From positions 66,433,442 to 66,497,441 of the forward strand of contig CM031596.1 of the NCBI GenBank assembly GCA_018398815.1: a stretch of DNA of 64,000 nucleotides, given 5' to 3'. The notes beneath the pieces were generated by a model, which was given only the letters and a program-made list of their open reading frames with translations, searched no databases and was not told the DNA's origin. Below are positions 34,231 to 45,566 of the stretch, one piece after another. Position 1 is the stretch's first letter; every line of letters starts with the position of its first letter. Made by a program: the position numbers and the translations under genes. The stretch is from Conus ventricosus. Its lineage: Eukaryota > Mollusca > Gastropoda > Neogastropoda > Conidae.

Positions 34231-34323
34231 CAGCCCAAGCAAGGCCAAATTGACTTTGATTCAACTATATAGGGAGAAGAAGCCAGCCCAAAGCAAGGCC
34301 AGATTGACGTCGATTCAACCTAT
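34231..34323. repeat. 40-bp direct repeat
   Basis: CAGCCCAAGCAAGGCCAAAT (from 34231) and CAGCCCAAAGCAAGGCCAGA (from 34284) open two copies that both end in GATTCAAC followed by TAT. They differ at about five positions and are separated by 13 bp. Confidence 0.85.
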
Positions 34324-34544
34324 AATCATTTTGTATATTTTAGATTGTATACAAAAGTGAAGTTTTGTGAGTGAAACTACACTTAACTCGTGTCGGTCTA
34401 TTTGTTGTTAATACATCATTTCACGCGTAACTCTATTTCTAATTCTGCCTGTCACCCGGTGCACAAGCAATTGAAAGTGCACAAGCCGAAAGGTAAATGA
34501 GCAATTCTTGAGCATTTTTAACAGTCCTCAGAAATGTCTTTCGA

Positions 34545-35040
34545 TAACCAGATCCGTAAAGGTACTCCTTCCACCACTAGTAAAAGAGAAGGTGGAACTG
34601 AAATTTCATATAAAAACTACTCAGGACACACTCTGAGCTCTTCCCTACAGGATCACACCTTCCACCTCTACTCGTCACACTGGAGAAGACGGACGCACCT
34701 GTGCATTGGAATGGGGGGCCCCGTTACATCACCAGACTGAAGAAACAAAAAGAAAGATTTTTAGAAAGGAACTGAACACTCATTAAAGATAGTTTGTTAT
34801 CATGTGTCAATAGTCTGTATAAAACTTATGCTTTACTATTCTTCAAGGTCCACCAGTGAAACTTGACACAGGATCCAAATTCTAAGGGAGGTTTCTTTCC
34901 ATGACTAGTATTGGGAAGTTGCTCCTTCCACCACTAGTAAGAGAAATGTGGAGGCTAATTTTGATATAAAAAAGACTCCAGAATTTTACCAGAGAACACT
35001 GTGTCCATCCCATAGAGGTCCACACCTTCCCCCTACCTGT

Positions 35041-35045
<5 letters not shown>
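34545..35045. repeat. Diverged direct repeat, copies about 365 bp apart
   Basis: Copy A (34550-34690) and copy B (34912-35045) share TACTCCTTCCACCACTAGTA or GCTCCTTCCACCACTAGTAA, then AAGAGAA-GTGGA, GATATAAAAA or CATATAAAAA, GACTCCAG or ACTCAGGA, and CACACCTTCC-CCT-CTCGTCAC. Similarity is patchy, so the duplication is old. Confidence 0.6.
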
Positions 35046-35112
<67 letters not shown>

Positions 35113-35115
35113 AAT
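35046..35115. repeat. (GA)n with CAGA variants
   Basis: About 22 GA units passing into GACAGAGACAGAGAGACAGAGAGAG. Confidence 0.92.
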
Positions 35116-35119
35116 TAAA

Positions 35120-35444
35120 TGAACAGAGATTTAGTAAATCCAGTCTGATTTGATCAATTACAATATGATTTGCAACATTCTAATACAGTTGACACCATTT
35201 GAGTCTCAACCAATGTCAAAGGCTGACTGACGACCTTCGTAGAGGCCTGCAGGGCACTAAAGTCTCACTTTATCTGTGACAAATTACCCACATTTCCTGT
35301 TTCCGTCTCCTTCGTAAACTCTCCATGATAGACAAAACAACATTCACAGTATTCTCTCTCTCTCTCTCTCTCTTCTCCTCCTCCTCCCTCCACCTTCTTC
35401 GGTAAATTCTATAAGACAGACAAAACAAGATTCACAATATTTCT

Positions 35445-35484
<40 letters not shown>

Positions 35485-36100
35485 AACCATCGAAAACTGT
35501 ATACCAAAGCACGTCGCTAAAACTAGCCAGGAAATGGCGAAGGGGATAAAACCAAAAAGTCATGGTCTTCCGTGGAAAGCTAAGTCATATCAACGAATAG
35601 CAGGTAGACCTTCCACATGTCAGTTAGTCGTTCTTTCTACCACACCTCAGTAAAACGTTCTTACTGATGCTGCAGCTGCACAACCACCATCACGCTTCCA
35701 CTGCTACTACCACTATTACACTTCAACAACCACCACCAGCACAACCGGTACTACTACTACTTAACTTTCAGTAACAACTCTAGGCTTTTACACCATAAAG
35801 GGCCAGTAACTTCTCTGGTCTGTTCGGAGGAATTCACTCATTATAAAAACTGAAGACGGGATGGGTGAAGTGGCGGGCTGAGACAGGGGAGGGAAGGGGT
35901 AGGGAAGGATTAGTTGATGACAAGTTTCTCTCTTTGTTCGTTTCTTTATCAATGTTCCAAGATCAATCTCTGCCGCTAGTTATGAGCAAGCAAGCGTGCG
36001 TGCGTGCGTGCAAGCGTGTTCCCGTTCTGCTTTACTATGCTGGATTGCGTTCACGTAGGGGTGAACAGTCATGTCAAATAAAAAAAAGTCACAAAGTACT
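35120..36100. other. Non-coding stretch with two CT arrays
   Basis: CT arrays lie at 35355-35373 and 35450-35477. Each is preceded by TTCACAGTATT or TTCACAATATT and by GACAGACAAAACAA or GACAAAACAACA text, so the two arrays appear to sit inside an old 100-bp duplication. ACTACTAC and CCACCACC trinucleotides occur at 35680-35760. Confidence 0.5.
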
Positions 36101-36104
36101 GCAA

Positions 36105-36107
36105 ATG

Positions 36108-36154
<47 letters not shown>

Positions 36155-36330
36155 GGAGTGGGAGGAGGAAGGCAGTCAGGCAGAGAAGTGTGCAAGGGAA
36201 GGGAAGGGGGCGCGGATGAGGTGATGATAGGTAACAGAGGGCGCGCGTGCGCACACCACACTACATACATACACACACGCGCGCGCTCGCGCAAGCAAGC
36301 GCGCACGCACTCCCACATACACGGTGTTTC
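36105..36330. repeat. (GA)n array and GC/CA alternating sequence
   Basis: GA at 36109-36141 with GACAGAGACAGAGACGG edge. GCGCGCGTGCGCACACC and CACACGCGCGCGCTCGCGC at 36240-36310. Confidence 0.85.
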
Positions 36331-36499
36331 TACCACTGGAACAAATGATTCGCTTTTTTTAACTTGTCTCATCTTGTGGGAAACCCCGCGTACAGACACA
36401 TCACACACGATCCACCTCCGCTGTGCAGTGATTCTGTTTGAAAACATGACTTTTACCTCAGGAGGAAAGATGTTCGGAGTATCGACAGCCGCTTGACAT

Positions 36500-37680
36500 G
36501 CCGTGAAGAGCAAGAGACTTGAGAGCGAAACAAGTCAAGTGGAACCGAGACAGCTCACACTTGACATCAGTTCGCTTCTTTACCTGCTCCTCGTCCTACC
36601 CTACATTTCTAAACAGACCACTGTTCTGGATTTTCCTATCATAATCTGATCATTTCTTAACCGTCAGCAGTTACGGATTTTTTCCCTGTTCACTTCTTCT
36701 TGTTTGATCATTTTCTTAAAAATACCCTTGTAATATTTCCCATCATCCATCTTTCGACTCAATTCAGCCGGTCGCCCTCGGTAATTAAAAAGTGGTGAAA
36801 AGGGTAATTTCTCTCTCACAGCAGTTGTCCAGTCAAGGTCAAGCTAACAATCGGAAGACTTATTAGCTCCGTTAAGAAAAAAAAATCATTTGCCGAGTTT
36901 AGACATCAATGTTGTTTTATATCAACACCCATATATCATAATGACGAGACTCGCTAGGTATTTCTTATTTTCTTCAGTGTCTGCAATGTGTAGCGAGTTA
37001 CGGTTTTTCTTGTTTTGTTTTGTTTGTTTTTTTAACGGACGGGGAGACGGACTCGGCGACAGACAAGAAGACACTGTGACTTCTTCGGTTAACACGTGAC
37101 GACCGAATCACACATCATGTGCCTGCTGCCCCCACTAAACACCAATACAACACAAAGGGGGCCTTGTATTCAGCCAGCACTCCTTAATCTTTTTAAAGCC
37201 GTGGAAGGGGATAGTATAAATCACTTCATTATTACCCGGGGGCTCCTTAGAACATGTTTCCCCGACAGAAGTCTGCTTGGAGCTGTGGTCTTTTCAAACT
37301 ACTACTGCTGATCTTTGAAATTGTGGTGCACAGTCGTAAACTTCTGGGCATTACAAATTTATTCATGACGATAGCTGGGATGCCTCCTGCAATTGAAGCC
37401 GGTCTCCGTACGCGTTGGCTGACATTATCACATACCTGGCGGACTGGTCAGTAGTCTCTGCACGGAAAACAAAACGTCTTGCATGACAGCCGAGTGTGTG
37501 CCGTGAGTGAGCAGTGCACGCACAAACTGTGTACACAGTGGATCTGTGCTTCAAGTGGATGTGAACGGGTGCACTTTCAATCAGACTAATGAACACGTGG
37601 GCACGTGCGCATACAACTTATGTACGCAGCGCCCGGTAAGCACACACACTCTACACACACTGAGATAGGCGCACGCGCGT
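36500..37680. other. Non-coding stretch
   Basis: Mixed composition with scattered CpG. Frames of 60-77 codons occur on both strands (36890-37596) without splice support. Nothing recognised. Confidence 0.35.
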
Positions 37681-37683
37681 GCA

Positions 37684-37686
<3 letters not shown>

Positions 37687-37721
<35 letters not shown>

Positions 37722-37781
37722 CATTGATGAAAAAGTCATGCGATGTACCTTCCTCACTGACGGACCGACGAAACTGGATGA

Positions 37782-37827
<46 letters not shown>
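37687..37827. repeat. Two (GA)n arrays in a short duplication
   Basis: GA at 37687-37718 and 37785-37827. After and before them the phrase GACCGACGAAACTGG (about 37763) recurs as GACCTACGAAACTGG (about 37845), with GATGTACCTTCCTCACTGA and GATGTACATCCTCAGTGA in front, so an 80-bp unit was duplicated and the GA array lies inside it. Confidence 0.85.
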
Positions 37828-37829
<2 letters not shown>

Positions 37830-38339
37830 TACATCCTCAGTGATCGACCTACGAAACTGGGTAATAGTTCATGAAATACGAGATTCAGCCAGTGGTTTGT
37901 ACTTACAGGTGCAGGGTAGACTGGTGCTGCCGTTAAGAGCATGGTGATCTACTAGCCAAGCCCCTGTGAGGCGACACTCATTCCCTGGCATCCGATGTCA
38001 CCAGTCCAGCAAAACTGAAGGGCCACCTGTGCGTCAGTTCCTCTCAGCAGTCGTCCACTGTCAACTTGTCATCAAAGAAAAAAAAAAAAGCTCTCCACCA
38101 ACCCCGCCAGCACTCCGGGACTCTGCTGTGTCAATTCCACTCCCCAAAATGGGTCAAACTTGGACACAAGCAAAAGAATGCGAGGTAACTTCACGAGTCC
38201 CGAGTCAGTAGAGAAAAGGTTACGTAAAACCCTTGACAAACATGCATGTAGGCTGGGGAAGCTGGAGAAAAAACTGTGACGGTGAACCGACTGACTGACT
38301 AAGGCTCACGGGGCTGCCTCCCCTCGCTGCCACTGTCAA

Positions 38340-38900
38340 CTTCACACACATACACACACACAAACTTCCACTCTGTGCCCCGGATAAACACTACCACCAC
38401 TTCCTTGCTTGCTGTACTGTAAAACCCGTCCCAGCGATTTTCTCTCCGACTTGCTTTTCTTTTCTCCCTCAGTCGATCCGAGTTTCTTCTCTCCGGGCTG
38501 CTTCTGCTTCTCGCTCCCTCGACTGTTCAGTCTCACCTGTGTGTGTCCAGCAACTCGGCTACACACGGCGTGGGCCTCTCTCTCTCTCTCTCTCTCTCTG
38601 TTCTCCTCCCAGCCCACTACGGTCGCTGACGTTCGGTGTGGGCGCGAGACAGGTGTTGTTCAGATGTGTCCTTGAGGTCAACTGCGATAAGATGTGTTGC
38701 GGGCGCCACGACAGTCAACAGCCTGTGGAGGTTTTCATCCTTCTTGACCCGTCACCCAGACGACTCTCCACTGATAATCCGTCGTTTCACCACCAGCTCC
38801 CGTTAATCTCACCGTCTCCACCTGAGATCACTCAGCGCTGTAAGTTATTAAGATTCTTAAATTCCACAAACCGTCCGTCCGCAGGACTGAGAACTGGTCA
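38340..38900. promoter_or_regulatory. CpG-containing tract with a CT array; possible promoter
   Basis: CpG-rich, GC-rich composition against AT-rich neighbours, with CT at 38577-38599. A promoter is inferred from composition alone. No start codon plus donor convinces on either strand. Confidence 0.25.
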
Positions 38901-39000
38901 AGACAAATTTCAATGTTTAAAACATTGAAGCAAGCAGACTGGGGTTTACCAGACAAATTTCAATGTTTAAAACATTGAAGCAAGCAGACTGGGGTTTACC
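38901..39000. repeat. Perfect 50-bp tandem duplication
   Basis: 38901-38950 and 38951-39000 are identical base for base, starting AGACAAATTTCAATG and ending GGGGTTTACC. Inside each unit CAATGTTTAAAACATTG is an almost perfect palindrome. Identity implies a very recent event or an assembly artefact. Confidence 0.95.
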
Positions 39001-39009
39001 AGAAAAAAA

Positions 39010-39495
39010 AAAGAAAAAGGTAAATGAAATAATATATAATTTTTCTCAGTGGGGCAACATCACAAAGATAGGTCTGCAAGGGATTTGCTGCAAAACATCC
39101 TCAGGCGTTTGATACCAGCACCAGCGTACGCGTACAAGAATTTCAATCACCGAGTGACAGTGGAAATGTAACACAACCGCAGCGAAAAGCCCGGGCCGAA
39201 ACGTAACTCGGATCCACCTGGCTAGCAATGCTACCTACATAGGTCTCGGTCAGGAAATCAAAATGCGACCTCACGCGGGAAGATCTACAAACGCATAAAG
39301 ACATATTTCATGGGGCCTGGGTGACACGGGGTCTAGTCCGTCCGTGAGCGTGTACAAGTCATCCCCACAAACAAGTCCACGTTTCAGTCAGCGGTCGCCA
39401 CAAGAACTGGTGACATTTGCTCCGAACTATGACATATTCTGCTCAGCAGCAGAAACGGAGCATGCAGCGGTACAGCTCAAGCACGTACATTGAAA
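39010..39495. other. Non-coding stretch
   Basis: A-rich start (39001-39018), then CpG-containing unique sequence. Nothing supported. Confidence 0.35.
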
Positions 39496-39499
39496 AAAG

Positions 39500-40064
39500 T
39501 CCCCCCCCCCCCCCTCTCTCTCTCTCTCTGACTTGTATAGGTAGGTGTCTGGTGAGAGCTAGCGAGCCACACCACAGGCAAGATATAGTAGGCCTATGTG
39601 TGGGGCTCTCCCTGACACAACCCTCTTTGTGTGCTGTTGACTACAACCCCACAATGGAGACGGCCAGGCTCTGTCTTTTCAGCCTTTTATTGCCTCTTCA
39701 ATGGATAGACAGAGCCACTGCTTTCTCTGACAATAGTACAGCTTTGGGGGGTGAGGGGGGTGCTGCCGAAAGAGACGGGGGGGGGGGGGGGGGGGGGGGG
39801 GGCTTGAAGGTGACACTAATCTAACAGTGTTCCCCATTTGCTGTGTCGATATAGTGGAGACATGATTTACATCGTGGTCTGAAATACAACAGACGATTGG
39901 TAGGCTACAACACGATGAAGCACAGACAGTAAAATATCGTGACAGTGTGTGTTTGTGTGTGTGCGTGTGCGCGCGCGCGTGCGTGCGTGCGTGCGAGAGA
40001 GAGAGAGAGAGAGAGAGAGACTGCCGCGCGTGAGTGACTTATACGACTGCCTCTGTATACTCTC

Positions 40065-40110
<46 letters not shown>
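39500..40110. repeat. Homopolymers and dinucleotide arrays
   Basis: C14 then CT at 39501-39530, G24 at 39779-39802, TG/CG then GA at 39945-40021 and TG at 40069-40110. Only low-complexity frames here. Confidence 0.9.
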
Positions 40111-40112
<2 letters not shown>

Positions 40113-40440
40113 TGCTTGTTTGTACATGCAGTATGTACATGCGAATACCCCAACGACCCCTGAGTATGTGTCCAACACATCAAACCTACAAACCTGCTGA
40201 ATTTCTCTTGAACGTGCGTGCGTGTGCGTAACACAATGCCATGCAGAAACAGGAAAATTTGCCATAGTGATCACATAACACAAGGAAAACCATGCTGGTC
40301 TGGCTCAAGCAGCTACACTCCTGGTTAATGAAGGATCTACACAATATAATTCACCACTCAGAGCACCTTTAAGACTTCACTTCCATTGTCATTACTTTCA
40401 GTTTTACATCAGATAAAGGTCCATTGATATGTTCCTTAAC

Positions 40441-40495
40441 TCTGTGTGTGTGTTTGAGTGTGTGTGTGTTTGACTTTGAGTGTGTGTGTGTGTTT

Positions 40496-40553
<58 letters not shown>

Positions 40554-40561
40554 AAAAAAAA
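40441..40561. repeat. (TG)n arrays with repeated TTTGAGTG interruptions
   Basis: TG blocks are separated by TTTGAGTG, TTTGACTTTGAGTG and TTTGAGTG, ending in a long TG run (40499-40550) and A9. The interruptions look like units of a longer tandem repeat. Confidence 0.92.
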
Positions 40562-40564
40562 AGG

Positions 40565-41095
40565 GTGACATTGATTTTTAGTGCACTTGTTACTTGTGTT
40601 CAGGAAAGACTGAAAGAGTACCGACATTGATGAGGGATGCAGTGGATTCTGGAGATTTTGATTTTCCACGTTTAAACATTTAATTTCTTTCAGACTGTAC
40701 TGGACATTCATGCTTAAAGTTTTTGATATCTTTTGATACTTGCTGATAGTCTCACACACAACACATTTATTATGTGTATTCTAACAGTAATATACATACT
40801 GCACATAATTATAAACATACACGTACATACATGCACACAGGGGTACCAGTCTAATGGGCTCTCTTTAAATCTTATAATACAAATACATGCCGAGTGTAGA
40901 GACACAAGCCATTAAAAAAAATTGAAGCTACAGGTCATGACATGCTGTAATTTTACACACACACACGCATACACACATACACAGAGCAAGTTTGATAAAC
41001 ACAGAATATAAGCAAATATGCATGCTTCCCGATCACACATACATATACATATTTCATTCTATAAAGCTCAGTGATCTGCAACATAATACTCTTGA
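40565..41095. other. AT-rich stretch, no gene
   Basis: Contains CATACA/TACATA repeats at 40800-40840 and 40955-41050. No exon-like segment. Confidence 0.4.
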
Positions 41096-41098
41096 AAT

Positions 41099-41330
41099 TA
41101 ACTTCAGAACACATACACTACCTGTAGGTATTTACCACAAAACAAAATAATCATTCTTAGTGTACCTGAAGTCTTAAAACTTCTTACTAAAGTTCAAGGT
41201 ATTTACATAAACAAAAAACATCCCACTTTGTAACTGCAGAACACATACAGCGATTTACCACAAAACAAAATAGCCACTCAGCTTATTGTGCTTGAAGTCT
41301 TAAAACTTCTTTCTAAAGTTCAAGGTATGT
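41099..41330. repeat. Diverged tandem duplication, about 130-bp period
   Basis: Copy A (41099-41204) and copy B (41230-41329) share AACT-CAGAACACATACA, ATTTACCACAAAACAAAATA and GAAGTCTTAAAACTTCTT followed by CTAAAGTTCAAGGTAT. The segment GAAGTCTTAAAACTTC is itself a near palindrome in both copies. Confidence 0.85.
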
Positions 41331-41499
41331 AATTTGTGCATTAATAACATTCTATTTTTCCTCTTGGCTAATTTCCTAGTATAGGTATGAGCTTGAGAAT
41401 CAAGTAAACTCATTCTGTCATGAACAAAGGCGAACATGACACAGCTTTTTCTGGTCAGTTTCTCGACAATAAAAAAGACATAGTTTCATACCCCCACCC

Positions 41500-41627
41500 A
41501 CCACCTTTCCCTACCCCCACCCAACCCACTCCTCCTCCTCCAACCCCTTCTTCACCTCAAGGTCACACAAAAAAGTAAACAGTTCTCCCATTTCTTTCAT
41601 GAGTAGTAGTTGTAGTAGTAGTAGTGA

Positions 41628-41664
<37 letters not shown>

Positions 41665-41800
41665 GGCGGTAATGGTGGTGGTGGTGATGGTGGCAGTTGT
41701 AGTAGAAGTAGTACCAGTAGCAGCAGCAGCATCTGTAGTTGTAGAAGTAATAGTAGCCACAATCTGTCCCTTGATTCAACAACATCAATATCTGTTGCAG
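41500..41800. repeat. (TAG)n/(TGG)n trinucleotide array
   Basis: Imperfect TAG, TGG and CAG triplets run from about 41601 to 41760, preceded by a C-rich segment (41500-41550). Frames reading poly-Val, poly-Ser or poly-Thr are repeat translations. Confidence 0.92.
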
Positions 41801-41809
41801 AGGTAGAAA

Positions 41810-42370
41810 TAAGGAATCACTCAATATTGAAGACTTGAAGCTTTGATTATCTCCATTTTTTTCTGAATATACCCCTGACTCTGTAATTCATCATTCTAGG
41901 CAAAAACACTTGTCGAAAATAAAGCAACAGTTAACAAAACCATGGCAAATATGACAACAGATAATGCAGTTATCAACAGTAATCTCTGTTAGTTGCATCA
42001 CTAATTCCTTTGTAGCTGAGGGAAGGGAGGGGAGTGAGGTGGAGATGGACATGTACACTCTGCTTAAAAGTTCTTATTCTGTTGCTGTGGGAAGAAGGCA
42101 GGGGTGGGGGTGGGAGGGGTAGTGGTCATGCATAAATCGTTTGAATTCCCTCTCATTTCTCAGACGATCATCTGCCAGTGAGTAACTAATCAAACTCTTC
42201 ACCACTCTGCATATTCTAATCTGTTGATGAGTCATCGATCATTAATCCGCCTGCATCATGTCTACGACACAACAGTCAATAATCTGGAATCCTACTTAAA
42301 TTCATATATTCACGGGGAATAGAATCAGGTAACTGGTACATCCCAAAGCTCGCCGAAAATGTATATAATT
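41810..42370. other. Non-coding stretch
   Basis: AT-rich, with a G-rich purine segment at 42015-42045 and 42090-42125. Nothing supported. Confidence 0.4.
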
Positions 42371-42376
42371 TTGCTG

Positions 42377-42409
<33 letters not shown>

Positions 42410-42430
42410 CGCGCGCGCCTGCGTGCGTGT
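42377..42430. repeat. (TG)n with CG-alternating edge
   Basis: About 15 TG units followed by GCGTGCGCGCGCGCC. Confidence 0.92.
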
Positions 42431-42439
42431 CTGTGACAC

Positions 42440-43177
42440 ATCACTTAGGCCCAGTGGCATGAACTACTTCGACCAGAAACACCAACCGCTCGAGCGTGCA
42501 ACTTTCGACGCAACAGCGCCGGGTTAACACTGACTCACATTTCGACTTTTTAAGCCTTTAATCCTCGACTTAACCAGCCGCAGCCTTCCTAAGACGCAGG
42601 CTGTTCCTAACAAATCAGGAAAAGTCGCAATAATGTCACGTTTCAGTGCATTTCTCGTAAGCTCGCCGATCTGATTGACATGACTGACTTAGCGCGCTTG
42701 AGGCCGAACGAGACACAGGGACTAGACTAAAAATGAAACATTGGTTAGGCTTAGGCCTATCTTCTTACTGGACAGCTGGCAGAAACAAAATTGTAACAAA
42801 ATTAATAAGTTACTAAACAAACACAAAAAGAGAAAGAAAAACCCTCTCTTGATTTCGTTAGGACGACAGGATTAGTCTTGAATACATTTATCTCAAAACC
42901 TAGGCCTACATGGCAAGCTTATCTTTTTATGATCGTAGAATGTTGTAGCAGTGTAGCGTTTAGGATCTACAGCCTGTAGTGTAGATCTACAGCACTTTGG
43001 TTCCGCAGATCAAGTAAGGCAAATGATCTAACTGCAACTTTTTCAAAATTTTCAAAATGAAGTAGATCTAACTACCCCATCCGTTTCACACATACACACA
43101 AACACACGCATACACACCCAGACACGCACGCACGCGAGCGCAGGAAAAAAAATGTGAAAAAGAAAAACAAAACTTAC
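42440..43177 (-). other. Probable first intron of the 43 kb gene
   Basis: Directly downstream (minus sense) of the GTAAGT donor at 43177. It contains TAGGCCTA at 42752 and 42901, repeated GATCTACAGC/TAGATCTA phrases at 42963-43068 and a short CA/CG array at 43088-43135. No second exon was identified. Confidence 0.4.
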
Positions 43178-43387
43178 TTCACCATTGGATCTGTTTTCTT
43201 TGTTCTCTACATCCTCGGGGCTGGCAACTCTCTTTCCATTCATTTGTACTGGAGTTTGTGTTACCGAACAATCCTTTTTCAACGACGAGAAGTCCCTTTT
43301 TCCATCACAGTTGTAAATTTTATACATTTTATCATGAATTTTCATAAACGACTTATTTCCAACTACTTGCGTCATAGTCTCCGCCAT
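43178..43387 (-). CDS. Start-codon exon of an unrecognised gene (70 codons)
   Basis: ATG at 43387 lies in a strong context (A at -3, G at +4). Exactly 70 codons lead to a consensus donor, GAA followed by GTAAGT at 43177. The peptide starts MAETMTQVVGNKSFMKIHDK, continues MYKIYNCDGKRDFSSLKKDC and ends with a hydrophilic tail KRVASPEDVENKENRSNGE. It is Lys/Asp/Glu/Asn-rich, with no signal peptide or membrane segment, suggesting an intracellular, perhaps nuclear protein; this is inference. CTTCTGATCTTTGTCAG before the ATG could itself be an acceptor at 43389, which would place the true 5' end further right. No family is recognised. Beyond the donor the frame runs into CA-repeat translation, which supports termination of the exon here. 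Confidence 0.65.
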
Positions 43388-44030
43388 GCTGACAAAGATC
43401 AGAAGTGTTTTTGATGGAAAAGTCCGTTGGAGAAAGAAAGAAAAGAAAGGAAGAAAAAAAAGATTCGCAGGGACAGCTTGCGAACTGTCCCACTCTCACT
43501 CGCAGCCCTGTGCGAAGAACATTTACTCGCTCGCCTTCACAAACTTTATAAGCCGTTAGGCCTAGCACGAGTCCCTGATCACAACTGCAGCCACTCCTCT
43601 GGCAACGCAGCACTTATTTTGCCACAATCACCGTTGTAATTTGTTGATTGTTCACACACATACACACACACACACTTTTCGCTGTGACAGAGCTGGGCAG
43701 GACTGCCAAAAAAAAAACAATGCCCGGATGTTGTGAAAACGAAAATGACAGACACGGCCAAAAAGCTATCTGGAGCTGTGACCCTATAGCGCTTCTACAC
43801 CTGCCGACTGCCAGATTCTGATTGGACCGCACTAGCTGATCGATTCACAATGACTGAGCCAAGCCTTTGCTGTACCGCTGTTAGGCCTACAGCCGCTTGC
43901 GCCAGACGATTCTTTCGGCGGACGGTCTCAGAAACCCCATCACAACAGTAGGCCTATGACACATGCATGGCGCTCGCTCGCACGCAAGGCGAGAACGTGT
44001 GTGACTCACTGAATAGGCCTAGTCCTTTGC
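43388..44030 (-). promoter_or_regulatory. Probable promoter and 5' UTR of the 43 kb gene
   Basis: CpG-containing sequence upstream of the ATG at 43387. It carries a pyrimidine-rich tract in the minus sense (43425-43460), a dyad GGGACAG-8-CTGTCCC at 43469-43490, a minus-strand CCAAT box in GGTCCAATCAG near 43822, and four copies of the palindrome TAGGCCTA (43557, 43882, 43949, 44014). No clear TATA box was seen. The start site is not resolved. Confidence 0.45.
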
Positions 44031-44048
44031 TTCTGTCTTTCTTACACC

Positions 44049-44066
44049 TCCCCCCCCCCCCCCCCC
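44049..44066. repeat. Poly-C followed by T-rich tract
   Basis: C18 and then a long T/C-rich stretch to about 44155. Confidence 0.9.
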
Positions 44067-44370
44067 CTTCTAATTTTTTTTATCCTCCTTTTTAATTCTT
44101 CCTTTTTCTTTTCTTCTTTTTTTGTTTTCTCTTGTCTTTTCTTTTTCTTTGTACACAGGAAATGGGGTTCAGGCGTTGTTACGTCATTGCCCGACAGTTT
44201 CTTTTCTCTTTCTGTGTCTTCAAACTGTGCTATCAAAATCTCAATCGCGGACGATTAACGGGTTTGAATCAAAACATTTTTCTTTTCCCTGTCGTGGATT
44301 GTGGTGATATTGCTGCTGCAGTTGAAAACCGAACGTAACTGATACCATGTCCACTTTCTTATGATCACTG

Positions 44371-44382
44371 TTATTGTTGTTG

Positions 44383-44434
<52 letters not shown>

Positions 44435-44450
44435 CATCGTTGTTGTTGTC
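44371..44450. repeat. (TTG)n(TTA)n trinucleotide array
   Basis: TTG triplets flank about 15 TTA triplets on both sides. Frames reading poly-Asn or poly-Ile are artefacts. Confidence 0.95.
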
Positions 44451-44499
44451 TGATAAACTATAAATGAAATAAAGAAAGATCATCTTTAAAACATACACG

Positions 44500-45560
44500 C
44501 GCGCGCGCACAAAGCACACCAAAAAAACAAACAAACAAACAAACAAAAACCAACCTTACATTTGTATAACAAAGTATTCTTTATGGCAAACAATTCATAT
44601 CACATCTGAATTTGAAATGCTACGACAAGTAATCAGTCTGATTTGCAACGCGCAAGTCATCGAGAAACAGGTTTCCAAAGTCTGGGGTCTGGGGATCCTC
44701 CTTTCTCACCGGTGGAAGGACGGAAACGCGCCCAGGCATGAAACTACAGCAAAGACGGCAGAAATTATGTAAAAGCGAGGGTGAAGGGGGTGGGGGCGGG
44801 GAGGGAGTGGGGGGTAGGATTAGGGGATATTCTATTCCAAATCCTTTTTCACAGCTATGGCCTCTGAAAACAAATCAAAAGAGGGGAGGCGGGGGGGGGG
44901 GGGGGGGGGGAGGGGTCTCGTCCAAAAACTGTCCAAGAGAGATGGGAGGAGGTGGGGATAGGGGTGGGAATGACTCTTTCAACCAATAATACACATCAAA
45001 CAAAAAAATTCGGACGACCTTCCACCGAAAGCGGAGGAATTTCATGTCTGGTACCAAAATGTCAGTCTTGCCAGCAAAGGGGAGTGGGGGTGGGGGGGTC
45101 CAGAAATCATGCCCCATTCCTATCCCCTCTCCTCAACAGTTATGTTATGTAGCAAGGAGGGGGGGGGGGAACAAAGGGAGTCTAAGGAAGGGGGACAACA
45201 TGGCAAATGTGCACACCAGCCCACGGAGGGATGGGGGTGCGGTTGCTCGTCCTGCTCTGACAGAGAGAGAGAGAGAGAGAGAGAGAGTGGGGGCAGAGAG
45301 AGAGAGAGACAGAGAGAGAGACAGAGAGACAGACAGACAGACAGGCAGACAAAGAATAGGAGACAGACAGAGCACTCTCGTGGTTGAAGGCTCGAAACTG
45401 GTTAACCAAAAACATACAAACAGTAAACTGTGTATGTGAAAGTATGTGTCACGAACTTGAAGACGAAGCACATACGTTCAGCAACTGCATAAGGAACGAT
45501 CAAACCCATAACAACAATTGAACTCGTCTCAAGCTGATATTAGATGACGCACAGCATGTT
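44500..45560. other. Non-coding stretch with G-rich and GA/CAGA arrays
   Basis: AAAC repeats lie at 44520-44545, G20 at 44890-44909, further G-rich purine segments at 44780-44820 and 44940-44970, GA with CAGA variants at 45259-45350. No exon is supported. Confidence 0.5.
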
Positions 45561-45566
45561 GACGCT

